Shown piece by piece: positions 44,301 through 56,182 of a stretch of DNA of 64,000 nt. The DNA is from Durusdinium trenchii (lineage: Eukaryota > Sar > Dinophyceae > Suessiales > Symbiodiniaceae). The translations under genes and the position numbers were made by a program. Under the pieces are notes generated by a model. That model had not been told where the DNA came from and did not search any database. It saw only the letters and a list, made by a program, of their open reading frames with translations. Position 1 is the first letter of the stretch. Each line of letters opens with the position of its first letter. Location: contig CAXAMN010021284.1 of assembly GCA_963970005.1 (NCBI GenBank), positions 567,553-631,552 of the forward strand, read 5' to 3'.

Positions 44301-44498
44301 TGCATGTATGTCATGAGGCACGTGGTGCATGTATGGACTCTTGATCACGTCTCATCACGTCTGAAGACTCAAGAAATGGACAGGGTCTCTGAATAGACCA
44401 GGTCTGTCCAGGGCCTGGGGGGAGGACATTGGGTGACCCGTCTACAGTGACACCTTCACATGGCGTAGTGCGTCTACAGTGCCTACACGAGTGTGTGT

Positions 44499-44521
44499 GA
44501 GAGAGGGAGGGAGGGGGGGAG

Positions 44522-44567
<46 letters not shown>

Positions 44568-44570
44568 GAC
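44499..44570. repeat. GA-rich microsatellite
   Basis: GT units run into GA/GGGA and then long GA runs, with two interruptions. Confidence 0.9.
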
Positions 44571-44843
44571 ATGCCTCGACTTCACACTCTTTACATCATT
44601 ACAGCCTTGCAGACGGTGGTTAATGATGAGCCACAAGGGAACTATCAGCTGGCCGCATAATCGTTGCTGTGATGATGCTTGAATGAAAGTCCTACAAAAC
44701 AAGCATTATTCTTATAAATATCTTGCCCATGAAACAACCAAGTTCCAGCTTTGAGCTTAGAGCTTTGAACAGTTAGGATATGTTCCCCCATGCAAAAAAC
44801 GCCGCGGCCGCTCGTCCGGCATGACACGGCGCTCGTTCCGCAG

Positions 44844-44915
44844 GAAGAGCTTCGACTCGAGAAGCACTTCCACCAGGCGGCACTGGGGGCACCAGGAAAA
44901 CCGTCCCGGATCCGC
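44844..44915 (+). CDS. Candidate exon
   Basis: After CTCGTTCCGCAG; the preferred phase reads EELRLEKHFHQAALGAPGKP. The upstream part of the same frame (RHDTALVPQ) is also sensible, so the start is uncertain. The minus strand is open too. Confidence 0.3.
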
Positions 44916-45268
44916 GTGTGTGGCGTTCGGCATGCGGCGAGCACTTGTTGTTTGTGGTGGGAGGTGGGGAATCTGTAGGTGGGTAATGGTGGTTAGGAGG
45001 AGGTTGAAAGATGTTGGAACGATAGAGCATCTGACGAATGCCAGAGTCTCGTTTTTGTCCCATGGCGTCTCGGGCCCATGGAACCATTGGTGACGCAGTA
45101 AGGATGCTGGGATACAGTCGTAGATCCTTCGAAAGGGTTGGCGGTTGGAATAGATCCACCTCTACCCATTAGATATTCTAGGGGTTACTGTCAATAAGAA
45201 GGGAAAGATTGGAATCACGCATTGTCTATCACAGTCTCATGCATTGTCTTTGTTTCGGCTTCGCTCAG

Positions 45269-45321
45269 GACGCGACGCCGCGAAGTGGTGCGGAGCTGGC
45301 CAGTTGAGCTGGTTGGGATCG
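45269..45321 (+). CDS. Candidate exon, basic
   Basis: Excellent acceptor (TTTCGGCTTCGCTCAG) and G/GTTGAC donor. Reads TRRREVVRSWPVELVGI. Confidence 0.35.
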
Positions 45322-45368
45322 GTTGACTTCGGTGAAAAAAGAGAAGAACGCAATGCCGTCGTAGCCAG

Positions 45369-45431
45369 CGCTGGGGGGTCATGAACGGCTGCCGCAGGTG
45401 CGCCAACATTTGGCCACTCAACTCTCCTATG
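45369..45431 (+). CDS. Candidate exon, phase 0-0
   Basis: Between CGTCGTAGCCAG and ATG/GTGAGC, an ideal donor. 21 codons beginning RWGVMNGCRRCANIWPLNSP. Confidence 0.4.
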
Positions 45432-45958
45432 GTGAGCTGGCAACTCGGCAGAAGGGGCTGAAGTAGGCGAGGGCCAGCGGCCGGAAGGGGAAGAATTCAC
45501 ACATTCTGTGGAGTTGAGGTGTGCTTTGAGAAATGTCCGGCTGCTAAGCTACATATAACGTAATCCTATGGGCCATTATATAGTTAATGTCGCGACTGTT
45601 ACTTTGTACTGCGATCTCCCAAGAATCTAATATCATGCTCTCAGACGTTTATTGCCTTCCTATAGCTAACACCGCACCCTTTGAGTCTCAACAAACTGGC
45701 TCACTCCTTCCATCCGTGGTCAGCGCGGCCATGTCAGTGTACTGGGGTGCCTTGTTTGCCTGTGTGTCTTTGGTGTCCTCTATCAACCAACAGGACTGGC
45801 GTGTCTTAATTCATTCACTTCTGTTGATTTGTCAAGCAGCTTTCATTTCACTCGTTGGTGATGGGCAGCACCCCAATATCAGAGGGAAGGAAAGATTATG
45901 AAAGTCTGTTTTTTTTTTGTAGCCGGCCTTTCGTAGCTTTGCCCTCCGGCATTCACAG

Positions 45959-48900
45959 AGGGAATTTGTGTGCCATCCCTGAAGGATATCATGTTCGACA
46001 TTCTCCAAGCACTTGGCATGTCAAAGAGGCAGGCCCAGAAGCTGGCCAACAACCCATGCAGCAACTGGCCCTTGTTGAAGTGCGATGGCAACGGCATGGT
46101 TATTTCAATAAGCCTGTCCCAAAAACAGCTGAGTGGCGAAATCCCGAAGAAACTCAGCCAGCTCCACTTACTGAGAGTGCTAGACCTTGCCCAAAACCAG
46201 CTGAGTGGCGAAATCCCCAAGGAACTCAGCCAGATCCGGTCTCTCCAGGAGCTATACCTTGCCCAAAATCAGCTGAGTGGCAAAATCCCCAAGGAACTGA
46301 GCCAGCTCCAGTCACTATGGACACTAAACCTTGCCCAAAACCAGCTGAGTGGCGACATCCCCAAGGAACTCGGCCAGCTCCAGTCACTCGGGTTTCTACA
46401 CCTGGGCCCCAACCAGCTGAGTGGCATAATCCCCAAGGAACTCAGCCAGCTCCAGTCACTGCGGATACTAGACCTTGCCCAAAACCAGCTGAGCGGCGGA
46501 ATCCCCAAGGAACTCAGCCAGCTCCGGTCACTCAAGGAGCTATACCTTTACCAAAACCAGCTGAGTGGCGACATCCCCAAGGAGCTCGGCCAGCTCCAGT
46601 CACTCGAGTTTCTACACCTGGGCCAAAACCAGCTGAGTGGCGAAATCCCCAAGGAACTCAGCCAGCTCCAGTCACTGTGGACACTAAACCTTGCCCAAAA
46701 CCAGCTGAGTGGCGACATCCCCAAGGAACTCGGCCAGCTCCAGTCACTCGGGTTTCTACACCTGGGCCCAAACCAGCTGAGTGGCATAATCCCCAATGAA
46801 CTTGGCCAGCTCCAGTCACTCGGGTTTCTATACCTGGGCCAAAACCAGCTGAGTGGCGAAATCCCCAAGGATCTTAGCCAGCTCCAGTCACTGTGGACAC
46901 TAAACCTTGCCCAAAACCAGCTGAGTGGCGAAATCCCCAAAAAACTCAGCCAGCTCCAGTCACTGCGGATACTAGACCTTGCCCATAACCAGCTGAGTGG
47001 CAAAATCCCCAAGGAACTCAGCCAGCTCCAGTCACTCAAACTGCTACACCTTACCCAAAACCAGCTGAGTGGCGAAATCCCCAAGGAACTCAGCCAGCTC
47101 CAGTCACTCCAGGAGCTACACCTTGCCCGAAACCAACTCCAGGGCGATTTGAAGGAGATTGTATTCAACACCACCAACCTAAAGAGTCTTGACCTGAGCT
47201 TTAATCTGCTGAGTGGAGAGTCGGTGATGAGCTTGCCCCTCACTGAGCTTGAAGAGCTCGATTTGAGCCACAACCAGCTCGTTGGAGGCATTTGGAAGCT
47301 CATCGAGCCTTTGTGCGGTACGAGCCCTGCTGGAATGTCATTGGAGCAGCTGCGATTAAACCACAACAAGCTCAGCGGTGAGCTGCCTCCATGTTTGCTG
47401 CAGTTCAAGAATTTGCAGCTCCTGGCTCTAAACAATAATTACTTCTGGGGAGCCATTCCAGAAGTCCGGGCGCCCGAGCTGGTGGTGTTGGCTCTTCATA
47501 AAAATGCCTTCACAGGCCATTTGCCAACTGGACTGGACACTTTGGAGCATTTGGGAGTTTTGACGGTCCATGAGAACATGCTTGTGGGTGTCATTCCGCA
47601 ATTGAGCATGACGACCCCATGCATTGACAACGGGCGGTACAGAGTTTCCGGAGTCAGCTGCAGCCTCTTGCGCAGCGAAACCACATGCAACGACCCAATG
47701 GTGCAGGCTTTCGGAGCTGATGTCTTTCAGCAAGTGATCAAAAACTGCCCCAGATGGTGTGGCGCTTGCCCAAACGGGACCGCCAACATGACACTTCACA
47801 GGAATCGCCTGTCAGGCAACATCCCAAGTAGCATCAGCAGAACTGCCGTTTTAGGCCTGTGCATCATGGGAAATATGCTTGGGAATGGGCGAGAATTGAA
47901 CTCATCATGGATACTGCCTGCAGAGAAGCAGCCCTTCCTCTACTATTCGCCCAAAGTGTGGAACTCTCACACTCAGCTGTTGGGTGGCATGGACTCACTC
48001 AATGTGTTTTGTTTGAATTTGTTTTAGATTGTTTTAGTATTTGTTTAATGCTAGTTCCATCAATGAATTAATTTTGCTTGACTGTCGTCACGACATGTTT
48101 GTTGCGCCCAGCTCCCTGATTTGCAACTCTTAGGTGGTATGTACATCTTGTTCTTTGGCATGGTCGTTTTCAGCTGGCCGCTTGGGCAAAAGTTCCTCCA
48201 GACATATCGCAGCTTGTGCATAGGGCAAGCAGCTCGGGTGGCGGCTTCTAATGTGGCAGTGTGACTTGGAAGATGGCAAGAATGGGTGTTGTTGATTCTT
48301 TGCCACCCCGGCACTGGGATATTCTTATGATCTTATGTGTGTTGTCGTTTGCTCTTAACGAAACCTCCACTCTTTCTCCAAATCCCAGGCTGAAAGCCGC
48401 CGGGGGAGCTTTTGCATTGGCCTGCCCGCTCTTAATGTTCTTTTGGCAAAATGCACGCTACTACGCCGCTGCACCGCCCTTGTGGAATGCAACTGCTTCC
48501 AACTTTGAAACAGATCCAGGGGTGGACTCTGTTATCGTCGCCTGTTGGTGCGCGATGGCATTCCTTTTTCGCACGGTGGTGGCAAGCATGCCCAAGATTC
48601 CATCTTCACAAGCCGCTGTTTTTGCCAAAGGCCTGCATCATCGACTCGGAAAAGTTCTAGCTTGGGTTTGCTGGTTTGGCATTGTCTCCATTTTTTTCAT
48701 TGCCATCTATTCTGTTTGCTTTCTCCCAATCTTTGCCTGCACACAACTCACTTCCGGTGAGTGATCTTGTTTTGCAATGGTTCAACACTCTTGCCCCTTA
48801 CCTGAATGTGCTCATTGACATGGTGCTCTCAGCCCCGGTCTCAGCCAAGTATGCAGCCTTCACAGGCATCAAAGCAGATCGTCTACTTATGACTTTTCGT

Positions 48901-49948
48901 CTCTTCGCAGCTTGGCTCTTGGCGCTGCTGACCACAGTGGTATTGGATGAGAACTGCTTATCCGGCTGGAAATGGACTTGGACGGTGTGCCAAGCAGGAT
49001 CCCCGAACCACCAGAATTTCAACTGGGAAGTCTTTGGCGAAGAGATATTGAACACCGACGCAGACATCTGTGCATCCAGTGATGCTTGGTGGTCAGATGG
49101 CAGGTGTAGCCGGGCCATCGTAGGGAACTTGACGCCCTTCCTTCTAAAGAAGCTCATGGTTCGAGCGACGGTCCAACCCTTGATTCTATTGATTTTATGG
49201 CATTGTTCAAAGCTGGATATAGCAAGAGACGACTTGCAGGGAAGACATTTGAAGCTCTTCGGTCGGTGGCCAAAGATGACCGGCTCGCTGGTACCTTTGC
49301 AGCAGCTGTCGCTGCTGACTACGCAAGTGGAAGCTTTCTCGCAAAGGGTGCAGCAGTATGTTTTTCCTTGCAATTTCACCTAGAAGAGCAATGAAAGGTA
49401 CAGGGCTGTATGGACTTACCCTCGTTCACGCCGAATGAAACACATACCGATTAAGCGTTACACACTTACAGTACAGTATAGATCCAGCGGTTTTGTTGAA
49501 GTGCCCTGCTTTCGGTAAAGAGGGTCTACAGTTTGCCAAAGTTGCCAAGGAAATGTTGATCTTTTGGACTCCCTTGGTTCCCTTACTGAGCTTTGCAATC
49601 CTTGCAGCGGCTCTGGCCAATCTCTTCATGTTTGATGCTGGCCTGTGGAACTTCCGAGTCACTCTGCCGACGGATGAGATGAACAGAGGAGCTGCCATAT
49701 CGACGTCGTATCTACGATTTGCTCTTGCGGCCGGCTCCTTCTTTCAGTTATGGTACGCCTTCGGCACCAAGTTGTTCGGTCGATATGCACTGCTGGCAGT
49801 TCACGTCACCATCATGGGGCCATGGGCCAAGCACTTTCTGCCTGTGGACCTGGCCAGACGTCACTTGTGGACGGAGCATCAAACTGCCAGTGATGTTCAG
49901 GTGATCGAGATGGCCGTTCAGTTCGACCAGGAACCAAGTGTGTCATAA
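45959..49948 (+). CDS. LRR protein with multi-pass membrane tail (three exons seen)
   Basis: Exon 1 starts after GGCATTCACAG with EGICVPSLKDIMFDILQALG, an LRR-capping region with two Cys. About 18 plant-type 24-residue LRRs follow (LxxNQLSGxIPKELSQL), then diverged LRRs and a Cys-rich section (CNDPM...CPRWCGACPNG). Exon 1 ends at 47983. The intron 47984-48133 (GT-AG) joins in phase to GGMYILFFGMVVF. Exon 2 is 48134-49347. A second intron, 49348-49501, joins phase 0 to CPAFGKEGLQFAKVAKEM. TAA-free exon 3 ends at 49948. Seven or more hydrophobic segments occur (for example WDILMILCVLSFAL, LACPLLMFFW, FRLFAAWLLALLTTVVL, LIFWTPLVPLLSFAILAAAL). In exon 2 the sensible frame shifts near 48249-48262 and back near 48700-48756, so the gene is broken or the model is incomplete. 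The first exon with the start codon is upstream and not identified. Likely a surface or internal-membrane recognition protein; ligand unknown. Confidence 0.75.
46110..47135 (+). repeat. 72-base coding tandem repeat of the LRR gene
   Basis: About 14 direct repeats of 72 bases, each with CAGCTGAGTGGCG then ATCCCCAAGGAACT and CAGCTCCAGTCACT. A block starting about 46320 recurs about 360 bases later (five units), a higher-order duplication. Because the period is divisible by three and codon bias is uniform, other frames and the minus strand are also open here; these are not genes. Confidence 0.9.
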
Positions 49949-50569
49949 ATCATGATGCCTGCAGGAGAAAAGCGCGCAGGGTTGCGTTTGAGACGTGAAT
50001 GGTTTGAGATCCGAAGGAGAATCAGGGTTTATCCTAAACTACTGTAGGTAGGCATCATCTTACCATATCCCATGCCGACTGCAGTAGTGAGCAATATCAG
50101 ATGAGGGTTCTGACACAGGCGGGTATGTATGTTCTTTTGCCCATGTGCTTCAGTTCTCCAGGTTGAGTCTTTAGAGTTCTTGGGGCCTCTCAGCCGAAAG
50201 ACATTGGGCCGACAGCAGAAACCTCTCAGGTGCAGATGCGATCGGCCCAGGGGATGGTGGAGAAAGCGAGACATCGTCGTGAACATCTGGGGTGATCAAT
50301 GATCAAAGGCAAACGGAAGGGTAGTGCACAGAAAGGGTTTTGCAAAAAACTATTCTACTAACGTCGTGGAAGGCGCGGGACATTCGCAGAACCCAAGGCT
50401 GTTCGTGGACAGTTCGTGGAATGGTGGGCCAGTAGGAGAACTGACTGCAACGAAATCCCAGAAACCTTCGCAGAACTTTTTTCATGCACTAACTTAGTAT
50501 AAGCGATTTTTGCTGACCCCCTTTCTCCAAACACCCTCCATTCAGCCTTCAAATGAACCGGCATTTCAG
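49949..50569. other. No gene seen
   Basis: 3' flank of the LRR gene; no supported exon until the acceptor at 50569. Confidence 0.4.
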
Positions 50570-50747
50570 ATCCAGAAGGTCCCACCCGGATCGTGGCTGG
50601 GGGGGGGTTCCTGGAACTCCACACCACCGCTCGTCGCCCCCAAGGAGTTGAGCCTCTTCGAGGCGCAGGAACTCCAGCGCCGCTGCGCAACCGCCGGCGT
50701 CGCCACGCCGCTGCTGGAGCTCTTCGACGAGGTGCTGGCGCAAGGAG
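50570..50747 (+). CDS. Candidate internal exon, helical protein
   Basis: Acceptor GAACCGGCATTTCAG, donor GGAG/GTGCGG. 178 bases read PPLVAPKELSLFEAQELQRR then CATAGVATPLLELFDEVLAQ. One of the most protein-like islands in the window. Not recognised. Confidence 0.5.
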
Positions 50748-52440
50748 GTGCGGAGACTCGGGGACCGGGGAATGACGACATGACGGCGCTCAGGGGTCTT
50801 GAAAATCAATCAAGAAAAGGCTGTGCAATGAAATGTCATAAAATGATATATATATATATGTAATAATATATTTGATATATATATATATAATATAATATAA
50901 TATAATATAATGACATACATGAATTGTCATAGATTTAAAGAGAGCAGGGGACCACGGGCATCCCAAAAACACGATCAAATCGCCAAAAACACATCCAACA
51001 TATATAGTAAAAACACAGATACGTAGTAAACACATAGTAAACACATTTCGTTATATCAAACACATGCATAGTAGAACAACATACTCAGTAAACACACACC
51101 AAACACATGTATAGGGAACAAAAACATGTGTAGTAGTAAAACATTGTAAAGCAAAATACACGGTAACAACACACAAGTAATACGATATAAAACAACATCA
51201 TAACCAATATAAGTCTCAGATTCGAGGGGGGTCGACAAAAAATAACAACGTGCAAATTGTCAACCTGCCCCCCAGGGCCCACCTGGCCCCCCCCTCTTCA
51301 TCAGCATGAAATGATTTAGTTGATGGTTTGACGACGGATAAACATTGTACTTGCAATATGTTCAGAATAGAAACGTATTCCCTACAAGTCAATGACCTCA
51401 TTTTGCTGACGTTGGTCATACAGTCATACAAACAAAAGTGGCATGTTTTAGTTCGTATAAGTGCTACCAGATTGCATGTTCGTTGCCGTCCTTTGCAGAT
51501 CGTCTTCGTTCTAAGTTCGGAAAGCCTTGTGAGTGTCCAGAGTTGCCTTTTACATCAAGTGAATTGGTCACAGACTGGTTTCTATTGGATGGCTCTTGGG
51601 GAGGAAAAGACGCTTTCCATCCAGATGTTCTTTGAAGACCAGATGCCATCAAGCTCAAATCAGGATTCGTGATGTGGGAAACAGATCAGAGTAAGTTGAG
51701 GTTGGATAACAGACTTTTGGTGCATACAATAAGAAGATGTAAGTGCATTCCTTTTGACTGGCAGGTTTCCCAGTCGCTCACTGGCTATAGTGACCTACAG
51801 TCTCACTGAGCTCCTCCTCAATATCGTTGTGAGCTCCAAAGACCGCAGTTCTCGCAGAATGCTTTTCGGATCCAACAGCCATAAGCAGCCTCGGAAACAT
51901 GTTGCAGGACTTAGAGAATACTAAATTGTTCGCCTGCATTCTTCTTGTCCACCTGTTGTCCTGTTCTTGTCCTCCTCTTGTCCTGCTGGCCGCGCTGGCC
52001 AACCCAGTTCCGGTCTTGTCCGTGGTGCTTGCAGCACCAGTGAGCCCTATCTGCCGGAACTATAGACTATTTTCGTTTGCCGGCCGCCGGCCACCAGCCA
52101 CCGGCTATTTTCGTTTGCCGACCGCCGGCCACTGGCCACTGCCCCCGGCCACCGGCCGCTGAGGGCACGGAGTATATACCACCCAAAGCCAGGCTAGCAC
52201 GCGGTCGCACCAAGGCATTCCATCCACTTCAATCCGCCAATCGGACATCCGTTACTCACTCTTTTGCTGCTCTAACATTGACATATATACCAATTGTGTG
52301 ACCAAGTCAGGCAGACATGCTTGTTTGAGCCTGATGAGCCCGGTTGGTCTTAGAGTGTTCCTTGCTGGCATCTGTGCATCTCAAGCCAGTATACTCGTGC
52401 CGTGAGCATGCAAGACAGACGAAGCAATGAACATATCGGG
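50748..52440. repeat. AT-rich repeats, ACAC-rich tract and GC minisatellite
   Basis: TA/TAATA runs at 50848-50910. 50985-51200 is A/C-rich with many AAACACA words. At 52065-52165 a GC-rich minisatellite repeats CGGCCACC, and a larger unit containing TATTTTCGTTTGCCG occurs twice. No supported gene. Confidence 0.6.
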
Positions 52441-52957
52441 CACACCAAATTTCTCAGACAAGACGCGCGCAGATTCGGTTTTTCCCCCGTCATGCCAGCT
52501 GCTGATGAGCTCTCCGACAAGGATGCTGCAGAGCACTTGTCCGAGGCGCTGGCTGTTGTGAAGGACAACTTTGCACCAGAGCATTTGCCAAAATGCATCC
52601 ACGACTACTTGCTGCGGCGAATTGCCAGGGGTTCTTCTCCACCACCATGATGATGTTTGCCGCAGCAATGCCAGGCTTGACGAACGACGCGTCCATAGAG
52701 CTGTGGACACAAAAGCCTTCGCCGCTGAGCGTGCGCTTGTTCCACATTGCGCCCCCGCAGAAGGGCAACAGTCGCTTGTTTCTGGATATACCTTTTTGCC
52801 CTTGTGTGAGGTGTGTGGGTTGATTATACAGCTGTGTGCAGCTGTAGCCGTGGCTTTTCTTTTTCATGTCGATTGCCTTGCACGTGTCCAGGACATGGCC
52901 GACGCTTGGCATCGAAAAGTACAAGTTAAGGGCTCGAAGAAGGCGCGCAAGAAGTGA
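52441..52957 (+). CDS. Candidate coding segment, frames unresolved
   Basis: Three adjoining pieces look coding but in different frames. 52441-52635 reads DEQLSDKDAAEHLSEA-like sequence (exact: ELSDKDAAEHLSEALAVVKD). 52640-52820 reads PGLTNDASIELWTQKPSPLS. A last piece reads IIQLCAAVAVAFLFHVDCLA and ends KGSKKARKK at stop 52955-52957. A membrane segment and a basic tail are visible. Introns this short are doubtful, so it may be a frame-damaged gene. Confidence 0.35.
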
Positions 52958-54339
52958 TTCACACTTTGATAGCTATTAAGTTTTGGCGCCCGTTCCTCTG
53001 ATCAAAATGCATCGATTTACCAAGAATATGTTAGCATTGAGGTTCAAAAGTTCCATGAATAGATCCAGTCAGTTCGTAATATTTGCGAAGAGAAATTGAA
53101 TAGACGTATTTGTTTAACATTTCAGAATGAAGAGCAACTATAAATTCTACGAATAGACATATACATATTGTCATGTTCTTTAGAGACGAGCACTTTGGTT
53201 GTGGTCTATGGAACAGTCAGGTCTTACGAAATGAGCTGATGCGGTCATGATAAAAGTTAAAGAATGATAAAAAAAAATGGAACGCCTCAATGTAGCTTCA
53301 ATGTTCACTAGATAAGTATAGAAAGACAAGTGGATTTCTGAACTGAAGCCACCAGCTGATCGATTTTAGCCCTTCTGGGAAGCTGGTTTGAATTTTCTCA
53401 GCGGATATAAACAGTAGTCCGTCCTGAGCATGGGTGGTTGGATTGTGCATTCTGGCGCCTTTGCTCAGCCAACCGAGGGCCTTAGCTTGTTAGTCGCTAG
53501 CTAAATACCTGCGGTTGGATATTTAGGGCAGCAAATGTTGTTCAAGTTTTTGTTGTTCCCTCCGACGAGCTGTTGTAAGACGCGTGAAATGCACCTCGAA
53601 TCCCAACGAAATTACACAAAATGTGTTTTCATTCTCGTTTTGCAAGCTGTTATCCTTTACTTGATTTTACATTTTTTTGTGTGTCGCGTTCATCAAACTC
53701 ATCGCTGTAGGTAACCAATGATTTGGGGGGAATGCCCAGTGAAACTCGTCAAAGCGTTCAGAATATCATCCGCAGTGTCATGGCTCGCAATTCTACTGTT
53801 GCTGTTTCAATTGTTCTCTTGCTTTAGTGGTGCTGTTTCGGTTTGGTTCACTTTCTTGTCCTTCTTCTTTTTTGGGTGTGTCGTTCTTGTGGAGAGTAAA
53901 CACTTTTGCCTTGGATTTGTTTTTAACCAAAAATAGACTAACGCGCGCCCGGACCGTAACTTCAGTACAGCAATATTGTTACAAAAAACAGGCGTAGTCG
54001 AATTAATGTTGCACACTGCACACGTCGCAAATTTAGTTCTTTTTGGTTTCGGAGGCCCGCTATACTCGACCTGCATGTTGTTCTTTTGGCAGCTTGTAAG
54101 TTACTTTCCAAGGTCTTGAAGCAGGTGAAATTCCAGAGGATGTCGCAAAAATTTGCGTTTACGCAAACAGATCTGGACTTCCTGTTCTAAATAGAAAAAA
54201 TACCGACCGCACAAATATACTGTAAAATTGCAGGTAGAAACGCAATTGAGACCGCAGGGTCATTGTGGAGAACATGTTGTCGGACGCCTGACACCCCGGC
54301 CGACCGTTGTTCAACTCTCACCTTTGCAGTTTTTTGAGG
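52958..54339. other. No gene seen
   Basis: AT-rich spacer with T-runs; only short unlikely frames. Confidence 0.4.
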
Positions 54340-54414
54340 TGACGATGGCGACTTCAACCTGGAGATTGAAGCAGACAACCGAGCTGAGGTCGCGGCGTGT
54401 GCAGGCTATGCCGT
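54340..54414 (+). CDS. Candidate exon, acidic
   Basis: Follows a Py-rich tract and CTTTGCAG/TTTTTTGAG. One phase reads GDDGDFNLEIEADNRAEVAA then CAGYA to GTGTGC; another reads TMATSTWRLKQTTELRSRRV. The first looks more protein-like. Confidence 0.3.
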
Positions 54415-54982
54415 GTGCGCGCACTCTGGGCTTTAGTCGAGCCATGCAGTGGAGATGACCCGACAAAAAAAACACATTGATTACATGCATTTGATGGCAT
54501 TGTGCGTGCTAAACTTTTACAGTTTGTGCGACCTTTGTGACAGGCCCCAGCCCCTTTGGAGCATCATTGACACATGGACAGCGTCATTGAATTTCAATAG
54601 TGCCCACACACTCCATGTAACTCGCCATGATGGCCGAGAAACGGCCAGGGGTGATATGTTTTTGGGTCCATGTTGGGGTCTACATGGGCTGTTTGGGTGT
54701 GTTTGGGCGATGCTTTGTGATTCGCTCAACAAACTTCCAAAAGTCTGAGACACCCCCAAACCGATTGTGTAGACTTTCATGCGTTGGCGCCAGAATTTGC
54801 AGTTCTCATGTTCCACAGATGGAAAGGCGACTATTTCGCCCTCTTCCGGCATTTCGTAGGGGCGCCAAGTGCAGGGGCATAGCTATGCCTGCTGGATCAG
54901 ATGTGGTGACATGTGTTTAAGCTGACAATTTATTGATGATTGATGTGTTTCCAGCTTCCTTTGCCGTGTTTTCGTCACCGAG

Positions 54983-55120
54983 GCTTTGGCCGAAGGTCTC
55001 TACGAGCGCAACACCTGGGGCCATGCGCGTTGCCTGGCCGAAGTGTTGCCAAGCCGACCAGAGGAGGAACAGGAGCGTGACCGGTTTTGGGACCGTGACC
55101 GAAAGAGGTCTTTCGGAGAG
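54983..55120 (+). CDS. Candidate exon, charged
   Basis: After TTTTCGTCACCGAG, before GAGAG/GTCTTG. Reads LAEGLYERNTWGHARCLAEV then PSRPEEEQERDRFWDRDRKR. Reminiscent of spliceosomal or RNA-binding linkers by composition only. Confidence 0.4.
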
Positions 55121-56043
55121 GTCTTGGGGGGGTTGCAGCCTCCGCACCCGAAGCGATGTTCGAGGACCGGATGCCGGCTCCGGGTAATTCTCCGGAGCCC
55201 TCCGTTTGGCCGTACGGAGGGTTCAAGCAAACAAGACCCAGAGACCGGCAGGTTGGAGAAAGGCAAGGTTTTCCTGTTTGTTCCATAGCCTTGCGTTTAT
55301 GTTGTCTATGGTTTCAATGCCAATATGGCTAAGTCATTTCTGAATTTTACATATAGATTTAATATATAGATACCTGGAGCCTAACTTTGTTTTGTTTGAA
55401 GATAGCTAACGTATTGTGTTATCATTAACTATATAGTTATCATCATCCACTATACCAGGAACGTCACACACGTGCAGGGGAAGATGTGTTCGTTCATGGC
55501 AAGCATCATGTTGGTATTGCAGATGCATGTAACCAGTGTTTTAAATAAGGTCTACGGTGCAGTTGAGCCTTTGTCGTTTCTTGCACGATGATGTATGCCA
55601 TGGCCACGTTTCGCTTGGCATGCGCCAAGCGGACGGAGTTAGAACAATGGCTTGACATTTCCTTCTTTAGGGGTCGAAGAGGAGGATCCAAAGTGATCTT
55701 ACTCAGTGATTTGTGAACATATCGCAGGGTGCTACATAGAAAAAGACATCATTTCCGGACGACACATAGCTTAGGGCATTTTGAGATTGAACAAACGCGT
55801 GAAGACACGCAAGTCCTCCCTGTTTCAGGGGGCTTGTCCTGAAACAATAGGTCAAGTAGGGTCTTCAAGTCTGCAGGACAGATAGAATGTATAAAAGCCC
55901 CTCCATTCGACTGAACAACCTCTTCATACGGTGGGTTGAACTATATGTATTTAAGGGTCTATAAATCATAGGGCTCTCCGCCTTCATTGAAGTCACACTA
56001 GTATGGAAGGCTTGGTGGTCGTTGGCGGGAATTGGTTCGATAG

Positions 56044-56182
56044 GAGCAAAGACGCTTTGAAGCCTTGGAAGTGGCGCTGCGGGTGGTGCTGGCGCTTGAG
56101 GACAGCTGCTGGCTGGCCGATTTCGGGTTCAGGAAGGGACCTCGTTCAGTCAGAAGGAAAGGAACATTCAGACAGTTCACCG
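56044..56182 (+). CDS. Candidate exon, helical
   Basis: Starts right after an in-frame TAG that doubles as the acceptor AG. Reads RRFEALEVALRVVLALEDSC then WLADFGFRKGPRS, to ACCG/GTATCA. Convincing composition; family unknown. Confidence 0.4.

Noticed and set aside
45855-46799. Pro-rich repetitive frame (PKPAEW, NPQGTQPAPVT units) over the LRR array
   Set aside because: It is the LRR repeat read in another frame; the 72-base period keeps every frame open. The LRR frame has the structural consensus.
46548-47435. 295-codon minus-strand open frame with SWFWARSS-type repeats
   Set aside because: Mirror of the same 72-base array; Trp/Ser-rich nonsense without a family.
53718-53936. 72-codon hydrophobic frame
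   Set aside because: Phe/Leu-rich because of T-rich DNA; no upstream or downstream coding context.
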